Numbered from the stretch's first letter, positions 17,625 through 26,263 are shown. The stretch is DNA of 64,000 bases from Rubrobacter_A sp965214435 (GCA_965214435.1 OZ243960.1:124001-188000), one strand, 5' to 3'. The notes: a model not told the origin generated them from the sequence alone. Made by a program: numbers and translations.

Positions 17625-18554
17625 CTACCGGCTACCCCGGCGTTCAGTATCGTCTTCCACCTCGACCTCTTCTTTGCGGAGGTCTGCCTCGACGACCTCC
17701 TCGTCTTCCACGACCTCTTTACGGATGCGGAGTTCCTCTTTAACCTCGGGGCGTTTCTCAACCACGACCTCTTCCTCGGCGACCGGTATCCGGAACTCCT
17801 CCTCCCCGATCTCCGCCCCCGCCCAACTGCCTTCTGAGGGAGCCACCCGGTCTATGTAGACTTCCTCGCGGCGCTTGGGGACCCGTAGCCGCTGCTTCTC
17901 GGTGCGGACCCGCTTGCGGACGTTTACGTGCCCGGCCTCCCTCTCGCGGGTCTCCGCTACCAGCTCTTCCTCTTTGCGCTCGACCCGGATCTCACCCCGC
18001 TCTCCAGGGACGCCCCGGCGGTCAGCGTCCTCGTATCCGGTGGCGGGCCGAGCCTCGCGGGCTCTCGCATCTTTACGGTCAACGTCATCAGGTTCCTCAG
18101 CAGGGCGCTCCGAGTAGATAGGCTGAGGTTCTTTACGCTCGCCGGGACGCGGGTCTACCCGCTCGTCTCCACCGGAATCGTCAGCGTAGTAATCGCCGTA
18201 GGATCGGCTTTCCCCGGTGTCGGTCCTGGAGCGGTTGGTCCCGTAGTATTGGTGAACCCGGCGCTCGAACTCGGGCGTTATATCCCCGTCGTTATCGAAA
18301 GTCGGGGCCTCTTCGATAGCGTCTTTAGGCGCAGCGACCTGGATCAAATGCCGCTTCTCGTTTACCCGGACGGCGTCCATCGGGATCAAGGTCGTCCTGG
18401 TACCGAGGAAACCCATCTTCACCCCGACGTACTCCGGCTCGTCATACTCGCCGACGAACAGGTCGTCCACCTTCCCAACCTTTTCGTAATGCTCGTCGTA
18501 GACGGTGTACCCCGAGTACTGCTCCTCGATTCCTCCACGAGCCATCGCGCGCAT
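17625..18554 (-). CDS. PRC-barrel plus DUF2382 (YsnF-type) stress protein
   Basis: 309 residues. Residues 12-75 form a PRC-barrel (YTVYDEHYEKVGKVDDLFV...TTLIPMDAV). A disordered, highly charged linker follows, then a C-terminal DUF2382 domain with paired repeats such as VNVRKRVRTEKQ, EVYIDRVAP and EEEVVVEKRPEVKEELRIRK. Such proteins are general stress proteins in bacilli and actinomycetes and bind unknown partners. It has no signal or membrane segment. AGGAG precedes the ATG; a second ATG three codons later is equally possible. Confidence 0.8.
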   Translation of the reverse strand: MRAMARGGIEEQYSGYTVYDEHYEKVGKVDDLFVGEYDEPEYVGVKMGFLGTRTTLIPMDAVRVNEKRHLIQVAAPKDAIEEAPTFDNDGDITPEFERRVHQYYGTNRSRTDTGESRSYGDYYADDSGGDERVDPRPGERKEPQPIYSERPAEEPDDVDRKDARAREARPATGYEDADRRGVPGERGEIRVERKEEELVAETREREAGHVNVRKRVRTEKQRLRVPKRREEVYIDRVAPSEGSWAGAEIGEEEFRIPVAEEEVVVEKRPEVKEELRIRKEVVEDEEVVEADLRKEEVEVEDDTERRGSR

Positions 18555-18667
18555 CGTCTCCTCTCTCCACCAGCATCGGCGGACCGTTCATACGCCCGTG
18601 CGTACCCCAGGTGCGGGATACGAAACGTCTCTCAACGTCCTCTCACATCCGGCAACGGACAGCACTA

Positions 18668-18811
18668 TCATTCTGAGGACTGTACCAGGATCTTTACGTG
18701 TCGGTCTTTGTGGTCCACCAACTCCCCGAAACCTCCCTCGACGACCTCCGAGAGCGGGATCCGGGTGGTTACAAGCTCCCCCGCGTCTATGCGGCCGTCT
18801 TTCAACGAGAA
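18668..18811 (-). pseudogene. C-terminal remnant of a zinc alcohol/butanediol dehydrogenase
   Basis: The minus strand encodes about 47 codons ending in TGA that read like the end of a medium-chain zinc dehydrogenase: GRIDAGELVTTRIPLSEVVE followed by DRHVKILVQ. No start, catalytic or cofactor domain is present, so the rest has been deleted. Proximity to the acetoin genes suggests it was a 2,3-butanediol dehydrogenase. Apart from this remnant, the 18555-18890 interval holds only the promoter for the acetoin reductase. Confidence 0.7.
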
Positions 18812-18825
18812 TATCGGCCGTAACC

Positions 18826-18854
18826 TTGACACGGACTGTGCTTCTCATGCATCA
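18826..18854 (+). promoter_or_regulatory. Promoter upstream of acetoin reductase
   Basis: TTGACA at 18826 is a perfect -35 box; the -10 zone (GCATCA/CATCAT at 18849-18855) is poor. The leader ends in TAGGGGAAAGGAGG before the ATG and closely resembles the leader of the acoA promoter (TAGGGAAAGGA). Confidence 0.4.
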
Positions 18855-18890
18855 TCCGTTACGGAGCAGTAGGGGAAAGGAGGCTCCGTA

Positions 18891-19682
18891 ATGGAGAGTA
18901 ACGGTGCTACAAGAGTGGCACTGGTCACGGGGGCGGCGCGGGGCATCGGGCGTGGGATCGCCCTGCGGCTGGCCGCCGACGGGCTAGACGTTGCTGTAAA
19001 CGATATGGAAGCGAACCGCGAAGGGCTAGAGGAGGTCGCCGGGGAGATCCGGGAGGAGGGTCAGCGCTCGACGACCATCGTGGCCGACGTCTCCAAAGAG
19101 GGCGAAGTCGAGGATATGGTCCAGAACGTCGCCGCTGAGCTCGGACGGCTGGACGTCATGGTGGCGAACGCCGGCATCGCCCAGGTGGTGCCGCTCCTGG
19201 ACCTCACGCTGGAAGACTTCGACAAGTTGATGGCGGTCAACCTGCGCGGGGTGTTTCTGTGCTATCAGGCGGCGGCGCGGCAGATGATTCAGCAGGGCGG
19301 AGGAGGCAAGATCATCGGCGCGGCCTCGATAGCCGCTCACAAGGGCTTCGCGATGCTCGGTCACTACTCGGCCTCGAAGTGGGCTGTCCGGGGGCTTACC
19401 CAGGCCGCCGCGCAAGAGTGGGCCGAGCACGGCATAACGGTGAACGCGTACTGTCCCGGCATCGTCGGCACCGCCATGTGGGATCTCATAGACGAGCAGA
19501 TGGGCGAGCGCACGGGTCTCGGCAAAGGAGAGACGCTCCAGCAGTACTCGCAGCTAATAGCGCTCGGCCGCGTCGAGGAACCGGAGGACGTAGCGTCCTT
19601 CGTCTCGTACCTCGCTTCCAGAGATTCCGACTACATGACCGGCCAGTCAGTGATGATCGACGGGGGAGTGCTGTTCTCGTAG
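18891..19682 (+). CDS. budC: Acetoin reductase / 2,3-butanediol dehydrogenase (SDR)
   Basis: 263-residue short-chain dehydrogenase with TGAARGIGRG near residue 15, NAGIA near 94, and the YSASK catalytic pair. The segments VNAYCPGIVGTAMWDLID and GKGETLQQYSQLIALGRVEEPEDVA, and the end DSDYMTGQSVMIDGG, are close to the acetoin (diacetyl) reductase subfamily. It interconverts acetoin and butanediol, or diacetyl and acetoin, with NAD(H). It lies just before acoA in the same direction with a matching leader, so it probably feeds acetoin into the cleavage complex. A strong GGAGG site precedes the ATG. Confidence 0.8.
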   Translation: MESNGATRVALVTGAARGIGRGIALRLAADGLDVAVNDMEANREGLEEVAGEIREEGQRSTTIVADVSKEGEVEDMVQNVAAELGRLDVMVANAGIAQVVPLLDLTLEDFDKLMAVNLRGVFLCYQAAARQMIQQGGGGKIIGAASIAAHKGFAMLGHYSASKWAVRGLTQAAAQEWAEHGITVNAYCPGIVGTAMWDLIDEQMGERTGLGKGETLQQYSQLIALGRVEEPEDVASFVSYLASRDSDYMTGQSVMIDGGVLFS

Positions 19683-19695
19683 AGATATTTAAGCC

Positions 19696-19724
19696 TTGAC
19701 GCGGCGTACCGGCGCATATATCTT
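19696..19724 (+). promoter_or_regulatory. Promoter upstream of acoA
   Basis: TTGACG (19696-19701) and TATCTT (19719-19724) are 17 bp apart. The following leader shares TAGGGAAAGGA with that of the acetoin reductase. Confidence 0.5.
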
Positions 19725-19764
19725 GCCTCTTGCTTTATGAGGTACTAGGGAAAGGAACCTCTAT

Positions 19765-20754
19765 ATGACGGAAGTAGCGGGGTCTAGGGAGCTAGGCAAA
19801 GAAGCTCTGCTGGACGCATACCGGATCATGCGTACCATCCGGGAGTTCGAGGAGCGGCTGCACACGGAGTTCGCCACCGGCGAAATTCCGGGTTTCGTGC
19901 ACCTCTACGCGGGCGAGGAAGCCATAGCCGCGGGCGTTATGGCCCACCTCGACTCCGACGACTACGTAGCCAGCACCCACCGGGGACACGGCCACGCCAT
20001 CGCCAAGGGCTGCGACGTAAAAGGCATGATGTTCGAAATCTACGGCAAAGACGAGGGCATCTGCCGGGGCAAGGGCGGCTCGATGCACATAGCCGACCTC
20101 GACAAAGGGATGCTCGGGGCCAACGGTATCGTCGGCGGCGGCCCACCACTGGTCTGCGGCGTCGGGCTATCCGCCAAAGTCCGCGGCACAAACCAGGTAG
20201 CGGTCTCGTTCACCGGCGACGGCGGCTCCAACCAGGGCACGACGCTGGAGAGCATGAACCTGGCCGCCTCGTGGAACCTGCCCGTTGTCTTTATTATAGA
20301 GAACAATGGCTACGCCGAGGCGACCTCGACCAACTTCTCGACCCGCGGCATAGACATCGCTAAAAGGGCCGACGGGTTCGGGATGCCGGGCGTGGTCGTG
20401 GACGGCCACGACTTCTTCGCGGTGCACGAGGCCGCCGGGGAAGCCATCCGGCGCGCCCGGGAGGGCGGCGGCCCGGCGCTCGTAGAGTGCAAGGTCAACC
20501 GCTACTTCGGCCACTTCGAGGGCGACGCCCAGACCTACCGCGCCGAGAACGAGGTCGAGAACGTCCGCCGCGAAAAGGATTGTCTGGACCTCTTCAAAGG
20601 GCGGGTAACTTCCGCCGGTCTCGTGGAAGAAAGCGAAATATCCGAAATAGACGACGAGGTGAAAAGCCTCATCGAGGAGTCTGTAACGGAAGCCAAAGCA
20701 GCCCCGGAACCGGGCGAGGACAAGCTACTCACCGACGTGTACGTGTCTTATTAG
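19765..20754 (+). CDS. acoA: Acetoin dehydrogenase E1 component, alpha subunit
   Basis: 329 residues. The thiamine diphosphate motif is intact: GDGGSNQG, then the IENN end near residue 178. FVHLYAGEEAIAAGV and STHRGHGHAIAKG are typical of acetoin:DCPIP-type E1-alpha rather than pyruvate dehydrogenase. With AcoB it cleaves acetoin to acetaldehyde and an acetyl group passed to the lipoyl arm of AcoC. It has its own promoter-like sequence and is followed by acoB after a 150-nt repeat-rich gap. Confidence 0.88.
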   Translation: MTEVAGSRELGKEALLDAYRIMRTIREFEERLHTEFATGEIPGFVHLYAGEEAIAAGVMAHLDSDDYVASTHRGHGHAIAKGCDVKGMMFEIYGKDEGICRGKGGSMHIADLDKGMLGANGIVGGGPPLVCGVGLSAKVRGTNQVAVSFTGDGGSNQGTTLESMNLAASWNLPVVFIIENNGYAEATSTNFSTRGIDIAKRADGFGMPGVVVDGHDFFAVHEAAGEAIRRAREGGGPALVECKVNRYFGHFEGDAQTYRAENEVENVRREKDCLDLFKGRVTSAGLVEESEISEIDDEVKSLIEESVTEAKAAPEPGEDKLLTDVYVSY

Positions 20755-20806
20755 AGCATTTCAGCTAGTCAGCATTTCAGCCAGCACAAAGGCTAAGTTG
20801 CTGATG

Positions 20807-20879
20807 GACTGATCGGCTGACCGGCTAATTAGCTGACCGGCTGATGAGCCGCCGAAGGCGGCGGACTGATCGGCTGACC
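20807..20879. repeat. Octamer-type repeats between acoA and acoB
   Basis: The 16-mer GACTGATCGGCTGACC occurs twice exactly (20807 and 20864) with degenerate copies of GGCTGACC/AGCTGACC and GGCTAATT between them. A GCCGCC-GAA-GGCGGC hairpin sits inside. The unit recurs in looser form between vapB and vapC, so it looks like a dispersed intergenic repeat. It may stabilise or process the aco mRNA. Confidence 0.6.
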
Positions 20880-20904
20880 AGCTTTCGAAAGAGGGAGGAA
20901 CACT

Positions 20905-21930
20905 GTGGCGCGCAGGATCAGCTACATGCAAGCGGTCAACGAAGCGATCGAGCAGGAGATGCGGCGGGACGAGACCGTCGTGGTCTTTGGTGAGGACAAC
21001 GTCGGCGGGGCCGGGGCTCCGGGTGAGGAAGACGCCTGGGGCGGGGTGATGGGCGTGACCAAGGGTCTGTATCACAAGTTTCCGGGCCGGGTGCTCGACA
21101 CCCCGATCAGCGAGTCGGCGTTTATCGGGGCTGCCGGCGGGGCGGCGGCTTCCGGGCTGCGGCCGGTCGCGGAGCTTATGTTCGTGGACTTCATGGGCGT
21201 GTGCTTTGACCAGATCTACAACCAGGCCGCGAAGTTTCGCTACATGTTCGGCGGCAAGGCCGTAACCCCGATGGTCATCCGCACCATGTACGGGGCCGGT
21301 ATCCGGGCCGCCGCCCAGCACTCCCAGAGCCTCTACCCCATCTTCACCCATATCCCGGGCCTCAAGGTCGCTATCCCGTCCAACCCCTACGACGCCAAGG
21401 GGCTCATGGCCACCGCCATCCGGGACGACGACCCGGTAATATTCTTCGAAAACAAGGTCCTCTACGCCACCGAGGGCGAGGTACCCGAAGAGTCGTATAC
21501 GATCCCGCTCGGCGAGGCGAACTTCGTGCGCGAGGGCGAGGACGTCACCATCGTCGCCATCGGGCGGATGGTCGGGATGGCCGAGCAGGCAGCCGCGGCC
21601 CTGGCCGACGAGGGGATAGAGTGTGAAATAGTTGACCCCCGCACGACCTCGCCACTGGACGAGGACACCATCTACGAGAGCGTCGAGGAGACGGGGCGGC
21701 TCGTGGTCGTGGACGAGTCGAACCCGCGGTGCAGCATCGCCACCGACATAGCGGCGCTCGTCGCGCAGAACTGCTTCAGCAGCCTGAAGTCCGCGCCGAG
21801 GATGGTCACGGCTCCCCACACGCCGCCGCCGTTCTCGCCGACGCTCGAAGATTTGTTCGTGCCCGACCCCGAGCGGGTAGCCGCCGCCGTCCGGGAGGTC
21901 GTCGGGACCGGGGTGGGCTCCCAGGCGTGA
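20905..21930 (+). CDS. acoB: Acetoin dehydrogenase E1 component, beta subunit
   Basis: 341 residues from GTG with AGGGAGGAAC upstream. E1-beta family motifs are clear: FGEDNVGGAGA, TPISESAFIGAAGGAA, ELMFVDFMGVCFDQIYNQAAK, and the C-terminal transketolase domain with VDPRTTSPLDEDTI and VDESNPRCSIA. The MFVDFMGVCFDQI stretch and PHTPPPFSPTLED end match acetoin-type E1-beta. It pairs with AcoA. Its stop overlaps the GTG of acoC (GTGA), so the two are translationally coupled. Confidence 0.88.
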   Translation: MARRISYMQAVNEAIEQEMRRDETVVVFGEDNVGGAGAPGEEDAWGGVMGVTKGLYHKFPGRVLDTPISESAFIGAAGGAAASGLRPVAELMFVDFMGVCFDQIYNQAAKFRYMFGGKAVTPMVIRTMYGAGIRAAAQHSQSLYPIFTHIPGLKVAIPSNPYDAKGLMATAIRDDDPVIFFENKVLYATEGEVPEESYTIPLGEANFVREGEDVTIVAIGRMVGMAEQAAAALADEGIECEIVDPRTTSPLDEDTIYESVEETGRLVVVDESNPRCSIATDIAALVAQNCFSSLKSAPRMVTAPHTPPPFSPTLEDLFVPDPERVAAAVREVVGTGVGSQA

Positions 21931-23051
21931 GCACCGTACAGATCACGCGCCTCGCGATGCCGAAGTGGGGCCTCTCGATGACCGAGGGGACCCTGGTGCA
22001 GTGGCTCGTCGAAGAGGGCACGGAAGTAAGCCAGTCCGACGAGATCGTCGAGGTCGAGAGCGAGAAGATCAACAACGCCGTCGAGTCCCCGGCGGCTGGC
22101 GTCCTCCGGCGGCACGTCGCAGAAGAAGGGGACGTGATCCCGGTCGGCGGCATGCTCGGCGTTATCGCCGACCGCGACGTGCCGGACTCCGAGATAGATT
22201 CTTTTGTCGAGGAGTTCCAGGAGAACTTCGTCCCCGAAGAAGAGGACGCCGGCGGCCCCGAACCTGAGAAAGTAGAGCTAGGCGTCGGCCGCATCCAGTA
22301 CCTCCTGCTCGGCGAAGACGCCCCCGGAGAGCCGCTAATTTTGCTCCCCGGTTTCGGTGGCGACATTAACATCTGGGTCTTTAACCAGGAGAACCTTGCC
22401 GCCGCCCGCCCGATCTACGCCGTGGACCTGCCGGGTCACGGCGGATCCACCAAAGACGTCGGCGAGGGCGACCTCGACTTCTTCGTGCGGACGGTGTCGG
22501 AGTTCCTGGATGAAATGGGTATCGAGAAGGCGCATCTGGCGGGGCACTCGATGGGCGGGGCGATAGCCGGGGCGTTTACGCTCGCCCATCCCGAGAGGGT
22601 AGCGTCGGCCATACTAATAGCCAGCGCCGGGCTCGGGGAGGAAATTAACGCCGACTACATCGAGGGTTTTATAGCGGCCAACAAGCGCCGGGACATGAAG
22701 AACGCCCTCGGCCTCCTCTTCGCCGACCCGGACCTCGTCACCCGCAGCCTGGTAAACGACGTGCTCCAGTACAAGCGCCTCGACGGCGTGGACGAAGCCT
22801 TGCGTAAAATCGCCGACAACCTGTTCCCGGACGGTCGGCAGGCCGGCGTTTCGGACCTCTCGGATACCCCGGTTCCGATACTCGCCGTCTGGGGCCGCGA
22901 AGACAAGATAGTTCCCGGCGAACACGCCGGGAACCTTCCCGAAAACGCGGAGGTAGAGGTCCTCGACGGCATAGGCCACATGGCGCAGATGGAAGCCGCC
23001 GGCCGGGTGAACCGCAAGATCGGGGATTTCCTCGACGACCTGGAATCGTAG
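21927..23051 (+). CDS. acoC: Acetoin dehydrogenase E2: lipoyl domain fused to alpha/beta-hydrolase
   Basis: 374 residues from GTG 21927, which overlaps the acoB stop. Residues 1-80 are a biotinyl/lipoyl domain with VESEKINNAVESPA, the Lys being the lipoylation site. Residues 115-370 are an alpha/beta-hydrolase with GHSMGGAIAG and a C-terminal GHMAQMEA His. This architecture is that of AcoC, which lacks the usual CoA-acetyltransferase fold of other E2 proteins. It transfers the acetyl group to CoA. No E3 gene (acoL) is in the window. Confidence 0.87.
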   Translation: MSTVQITRLAMPKWGLSMTEGTLVQWLVEEGTEVSQSDEIVEVESEKINNAVESPAAGVLRRHVAEEGDVIPVGGMLGVIADRDVPDSEIDSFVEEFQENFVPEEEDAGGPEPEKVELGVGRIQYLLLGEDAPGEPLILLPGFGGDINIWVFNQENLAAARPIYAVDLPGHGGSTKDVGEGDLDFFVRTVSEFLDEMGIEKAHLAGHSMGGAIAGAFTLAHPERVASAILIASAGLGEEINADYIEGFIAANKRRDMKNALGLLFADPDLVTRSLVNDVLQYKRLDGVDEALRKIADNLFPDGRQAGVSDLSDTPVPILAVWGREDKIVPGEHAGNLPENAEVEVLDGIGHMAQMEAAGRVNRKIGDFLDDLES

Positions 23052-23063
23052 CGTAGTCCGCCT

Positions 23064-24089
23064 GTGTCCCGTTCCGTAACCGTCGGCGTCATCGCCAACC
23101 CGGCCTCGGGGCGGGACATCCGGCGTCTGGTCTCCGGCGCGTCGGTCTTCGACAACGCCGAGAAGGGCAGCATGGTCTACCGCATGATGGTTGGCCTCGG
23201 GGCCGTCGGCGTCGAGCGGGTCCTGATGATGCCCGCAGCCGCCGGCGTCTCCGAAAGCCTGGAGCGCAACCTGCGCGGCAACACCCGGGGAGACAAAAAG
23301 CTGCCCGACCTGGAGCTAACGGAGATGACCGTCCGGAGCACCGCTCGCGACACCGTCGAAGCCGTCGGCGCGATGCTCGGAGAGGAAGTAGCCGCCATCG
23401 TCATCCTCGGCGGCGACGGCACCAACCGCATTGTAGCGCGTCATTGTGACGATACTCCGCTGTGTACCCTCTCGACCGGCACGAATAACGCTTTCCCGCG
23501 GATGCGGGAGGCGACGGTCGCGGGGCTCGCTACGGGGCTCGTAGCCACGGGCGAGGTCAGAGACGGAGTGTTGCGAAAAGAGAAGGTCCTGCGGGTCGAG
23601 ATGGACGGCGACCCGGAGCACGACTGCGCGCTGGTGGATGTGGCGGTCAGCGCACAGCGGTGGGTCGGGGCGCGGGCGTTGTACCGGCCGGAGGAAATAT
23701 CCGAGATCTTTGTGGCGTCAGCTTCACCGGATGCGGTTGGGCTCTCGGCCGTCGCCGGTCTACTGGAGCCGGTCCTGCGCGAAGCGGAATACGGCCTCCA
23801 CGTAAAGCTAGAGAAAGTGGAGCATGCGGATCAGGTAATAACCGTGCCTTTGGCTCCTGGTCTAGTGGTACCGGTCGGCATCGGTGAGTACCATCGGATA
23901 GAGCCCGGAGAAGCCATAGAGGTAGAAGATACTTCCGGCAGCCTCGCGCTCGACGGCGAACGGGAAATAGAGCTTGGTCCCGAAAGCCGCGTAGAGGTCC
24001 GGCTGGACCTGGAGGGGCCGGTAACCATCGATGTCGCAGAAGTAATGCGGCAGGCCGCCGGGAACGGCCTGCTAAATGGTGCTTTATAA
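23064..24089 (+). CDS. acoX: AcoX, NAD-kinase-like protein of the acetoin operon
   Basis: 341 residues from GTG, 12 nt after acoC. The N-terminal half has the ATP-NAD/diacylglycerol kinase fold with IVILGGDGTNRIVA near residue 112 and STGTNNAFP near 138. The C-terminal beta-rich half ends in the AcoX-type region. AcoX genes accompany aco operons but their function is not established; a role in cofactor or lipid phosphorylation is only a guess from the fold. It closes the operon and is convergent with the RNase H gene. Confidence 0.85.
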   Translation: MSRSVTVGVIANPASGRDIRRLVSGASVFDNAEKGSMVYRMMVGLGAVGVERVLMMPAAAGVSESLERNLRGNTRGDKKLPDLELTEMTVRSTARDTVEAVGAMLGEEVAAIVILGGDGTNRIVARHCDDTPLCTLSTGTNNAFPRMREATVAGLATGLVATGEVRDGVLRKEKVLRVEMDGDPEHDCALVDVAVSAQRWVGARALYRPEEISEIFVASASPDAVGLSAVAGLLEPVLREAEYGLHVKLEKVEHADQVITVPLAPGLVVPVGIGEYHRIEPGEAIEVEDTSGSLALDGEREIELGPESRVEVRLDLEGPVTIDVAEVMRQAAGNGLLNGAL

Positions 24090-24104
24090 AAACTTGGTAT
24101 TTAC

Positions 24105-24533
24105 CTAGTCTTCGAATAAATTACGCAATGCCATTTTTGCGCTTTCCCGCTGGGCAAGGTCGTGAGCCTGTTCGTTCTTCTTGATGTCGGCGTGTCCTTT
24201 AACTTTTATGCACTCAACCTCATGGTTCTCTGCGACCTCTAGAAGTTCGGCTATCAGCCGGGCGTTTGCTTTCGGAACCTTCCGCATGACTCCCGTTAGT
24301 ACCCATCTTACGTACTCAGAGTCGGTATAGAGGTTTACCTTGCGCTTCTTGTTAGTTTTAAGGGCCTTCAGACCTTCTAGGGCGGCCCGTAACTCCATCT
24401 CGTTGTTGGTAGCCTGCGGCTCACCTCCTGAAATTTCCTTTACGCGCTCGCCGGAAATCAGCATGACGGCCCACCCTCCTGGTCCCGGGTTGTCACGACA
24501 ACTGCCGTCTATCCACACCTCTACTCTCGCCAT
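24105..24533 (-). CDS. rnhA: Ribonuclease HI
   Basis: 142 residues. Catalytic residues are all recognisable: Asp of WIDGSC near residue 9, Glu of NNEMELRA near 47, Asp of YTDSEYV near 70, and the final Asp in NEQAHDLAQ. It degrades RNA in RNA-DNA hybrids. Lys-rich composition and a lower GC content than its neighbours suggest that it may have been acquired. AAGATG context; no strong ribosome site is seen. It is convergent with acoX. Confidence 0.9.
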   Translation of the reverse strand: MARVEVWIDGSCRDNPGPGGWAVMLISGERVKEISGGEPQATNNEMELRAALEGLKALKTNKKRKVNLYTDSEYVRWVLTGVMRKVPKANARLIAELLEVAENHEVECIKVKGHADIKKNEQAHDLAQRESAKMALRNLFED

Positions 24534-24582
24534 CTTTCTACAATACCTTAGAAGGGGGTGCGGTAGCTAGCCGTTTATATTT

Positions 24583-25056
24583 ATGCAGCGTACACTGGGC
24601 ACTGTGAGCAACCGAAGATTTAAGCGCTTGAATGAGATGGACGATCTGCGAGACATGGGTGTCTTTCCCGTGTCTGTTCACGCGGGCGCTACCGGCAACG
24701 TGCTACTCACCATCTGTTTGACATATTTGCTGTGTGGTCGTTATAAAGGGCCTCTCGTATTACCGGTGTGGTCTGGAGCGGTGATTTCCATGAACCTCCT
24801 GCCGGTTATCGTCCTGCGCTCTCGCATGGACGAAAATACTCACTATCCCAGGATTTCGGAGATGGACTTCTTCAGCGACCAGCACAAGTTTTCAAGCTGG
24901 GTCTACGCCGTAGCTTCGGCGAACATGCTCGTGTGGATAGTGCTCTCCTGGAGCTTCTTTTCGTACCGGCGCGACCGAAAGTCGCTCGGCGGGGTGTTGG
25001 TTCTCGCCTTTGTATGTACATTTTTCCCGGCCTGGAAGAGGTTGTTCCGCCGCTAA
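24583..25056 (+). CDS. Membrane protein of unknown function
   Basis: 157 residues with hydrophobic segments at about 40-52, 58-78, 108-125 and 134-152, and basic loops. No family motif is recognised. Starts at ATG 24583 or GTG 24604; neither has a good ribosome site. It is convergent with the CPBP gene and divergent from RNase H. Confidence 0.5.
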   Translation: MQRTLGTVSNRRFKRLNEMDDLRDMGVFPVSVHAGATGNVLLTICLTYLLCGRYKGPLVLPVWSGAVISMNLLPVIVLRSRMDENTHYPRISEMDFFSDQHKFSSWVYAVASANMLVWIVLSWSFFSYRRDRKSLGGVLVLAFVCTFFPAWKRLFRR

Positions 25057-25063
25057 AGCGCGG

Positions 25064-26005
25064 TCAGAAAGCTCGCGGCGATTTCTCCATACGACCTCCA
25101 ACCACCTTTGCGGCAAGACTCGGAGGATCTGGCTCCGAGTTGCGCCATCCGGTACGCTGGCGCACGGCTGTTGCTGCGATGAGCGCGATGCTACCCAGCA
25201 CTATCGGGAAGAGCCAGAACACTACGAGGTCCAGTGTGGCCTGCGCTTCTACCCGTAAGGTCCCTTCCCGGACGGCGGCGGAGTAGAGTTGGGTGACCCA
25301 TTGGAACGTGAGGTGGAAACCGATGGCGGTCCAGAGGTTGCCGGTAACCACCCGCAAGATGCCGAGTACGACGCTGAAGGTGAAAAAGAGGATCACCCGG
25401 TCCACTGTACCCGCGGCGCCGACAGCGGCACCGAACAGGGTAAAGAGGGCCGCCTGCATCAGCAGGGCTAGCCAACGCGGGTAGCGGGCCGCCAGGTTAC
25501 GGTAGAAGTAGCCCCGGAAGATCAACTCTTCCGGCAACGCTTCGTAGAAGAACACCAGCAGCGGCAGGTAGAGCGCGAGGAGTACGATGCCGGTACTCGG
25601 GGCGCTAAACTCGATGCTCGCCCAGCCGAGCGCGAGCGTTACCGTCAGCCCGATACCGGCGGCGACCAGCCAGAACACCGCCCCGAACAGCGCAACCCTC
25701 CCGCCATCCGCCAGAGAAGTCAGGCGGAGACCGGACCACGGCCTGCAGTCGAGGTACCGGCGGGACACGATGATCAGTGGAATGACCATCGCCGAAATAG
25801 CCACGGCCCGGACGGCGTGGCCCACGCGGTCCGCGTAAGCCGGTCCGGAGAACGAGCCGATTCCTCCAACGACGAACAGCCAGATGACTATTACCGCTAT
25901 AAACACGACGGTCACGCGCCAGAACAGGTTCGGTCGGTTAGACTCCATACCTTCCTGCCGGACATCCGGCGAGGCCGATGGGGGGTCCTGGTCTAAGTCA
26001 GGCAA
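25064..26005 (-). CDS. CPBP-family intramembrane metalloprotease-like protein
   Basis: 313 residues with about eight membrane helices. The CPBP (Abi/CAAX-protease-like) motifs are present: EELIFRGYFYRNL, where Glu-Glu and Arg are hallmark residues, and GFHLTFQWVTQLYS with the later His. A Phe-Leu-His zone around LFTLFG is degenerate. Members cleave membrane substrates or act in bacteriocin immunity and signalling; the substrate here is unknown. TTG 26005 with AAGGACC upstream, or ATG 25948, may be the start. Confidence 0.75.
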   Translation of the reverse strand: MPDLDQDPPSASPDVRQEGMESNRPNLFWRVTVVFIAVIVIWLFVVGGIGSFSGPAYADRVGHAVRAVAISAMVIPLIIVSRRYLDCRPWSGLRLTSLADGGRVALFGAVFWLVAAGIGLTVTLALGWASIEFSAPSTGIVLLALYLPLLVFFYEALPEELIFRGYFYRNLAARYPRWLALLMQAALFTLFGAAVGAAGTVDRVILFFTFSVVLGILRVVTGNLWTAIGFHLTFQWVTQLYSAAVREGTLRVEAQATLDLVVFWLFPIVLGSIALIAATAVRQRTGWRNSEPDPPSLAAKVVGGRMEKSPRAF

Positions 26006-26071
26006 TGTGGTCCTTCACCTTCTCGCCCGCTGGCGGGGTATCGGCCTCGCGGGGAACGTCCGATTCTACTC

Positions 26072-26263
26072 TTACCCTATGGCCGGCGACTGGCCGCGGA
26101 AGTCCTCCCGGAGCTGATCCGGGTCTATGTTGTACTTCGCCAGAAGGTCGGCGTGCTCCTCGGGGTCTACTTTTTCGGGGAACTCCTTATCGGCTTCGTT
26201 GGCCTTTTCCGGGCCGCTCTCGGTGCGCACGCGTTCCATTATTATGGCTTTCGGTATCTCCAT
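26072..26263 (-). CDS. Small acidic hypothetical protein
   Basis: 63 residues from ATG 26263, which has AGAGGAGCG upstream. The protein is rich in Glu, Asp and Lys, with MEIPKAIIMERV at the N-terminus and the C-terminal half DLLAKYNIDPDQLREDFRG. It is soluble and has no known domain. The longer upstream frame is unlikely. Confidence 0.55.
   Translation of the reverse strand: MEIPKAIIMERVRTESGPEKANEADKEFPEKVDPEEHADLLAKYNIDPDQLREDFRGQSPAIG

Noticed and set aside
18588..18848. 86-codon minus-strand frame in the 18.6-18.9 kb gap
   Set aside because: The recognisable protein similarity is in a different minus-strand frame (dehydrogenase C-terminus); this frame is its shadow.
20761..21819. Long minus-strand open frame opposite acoB
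   Set aside because: It is the shadow of a high-GC gene; acoB on the plus strand has clear E1-beta motifs, and the SADQS-like end of the shadow is the intergenic repeat.
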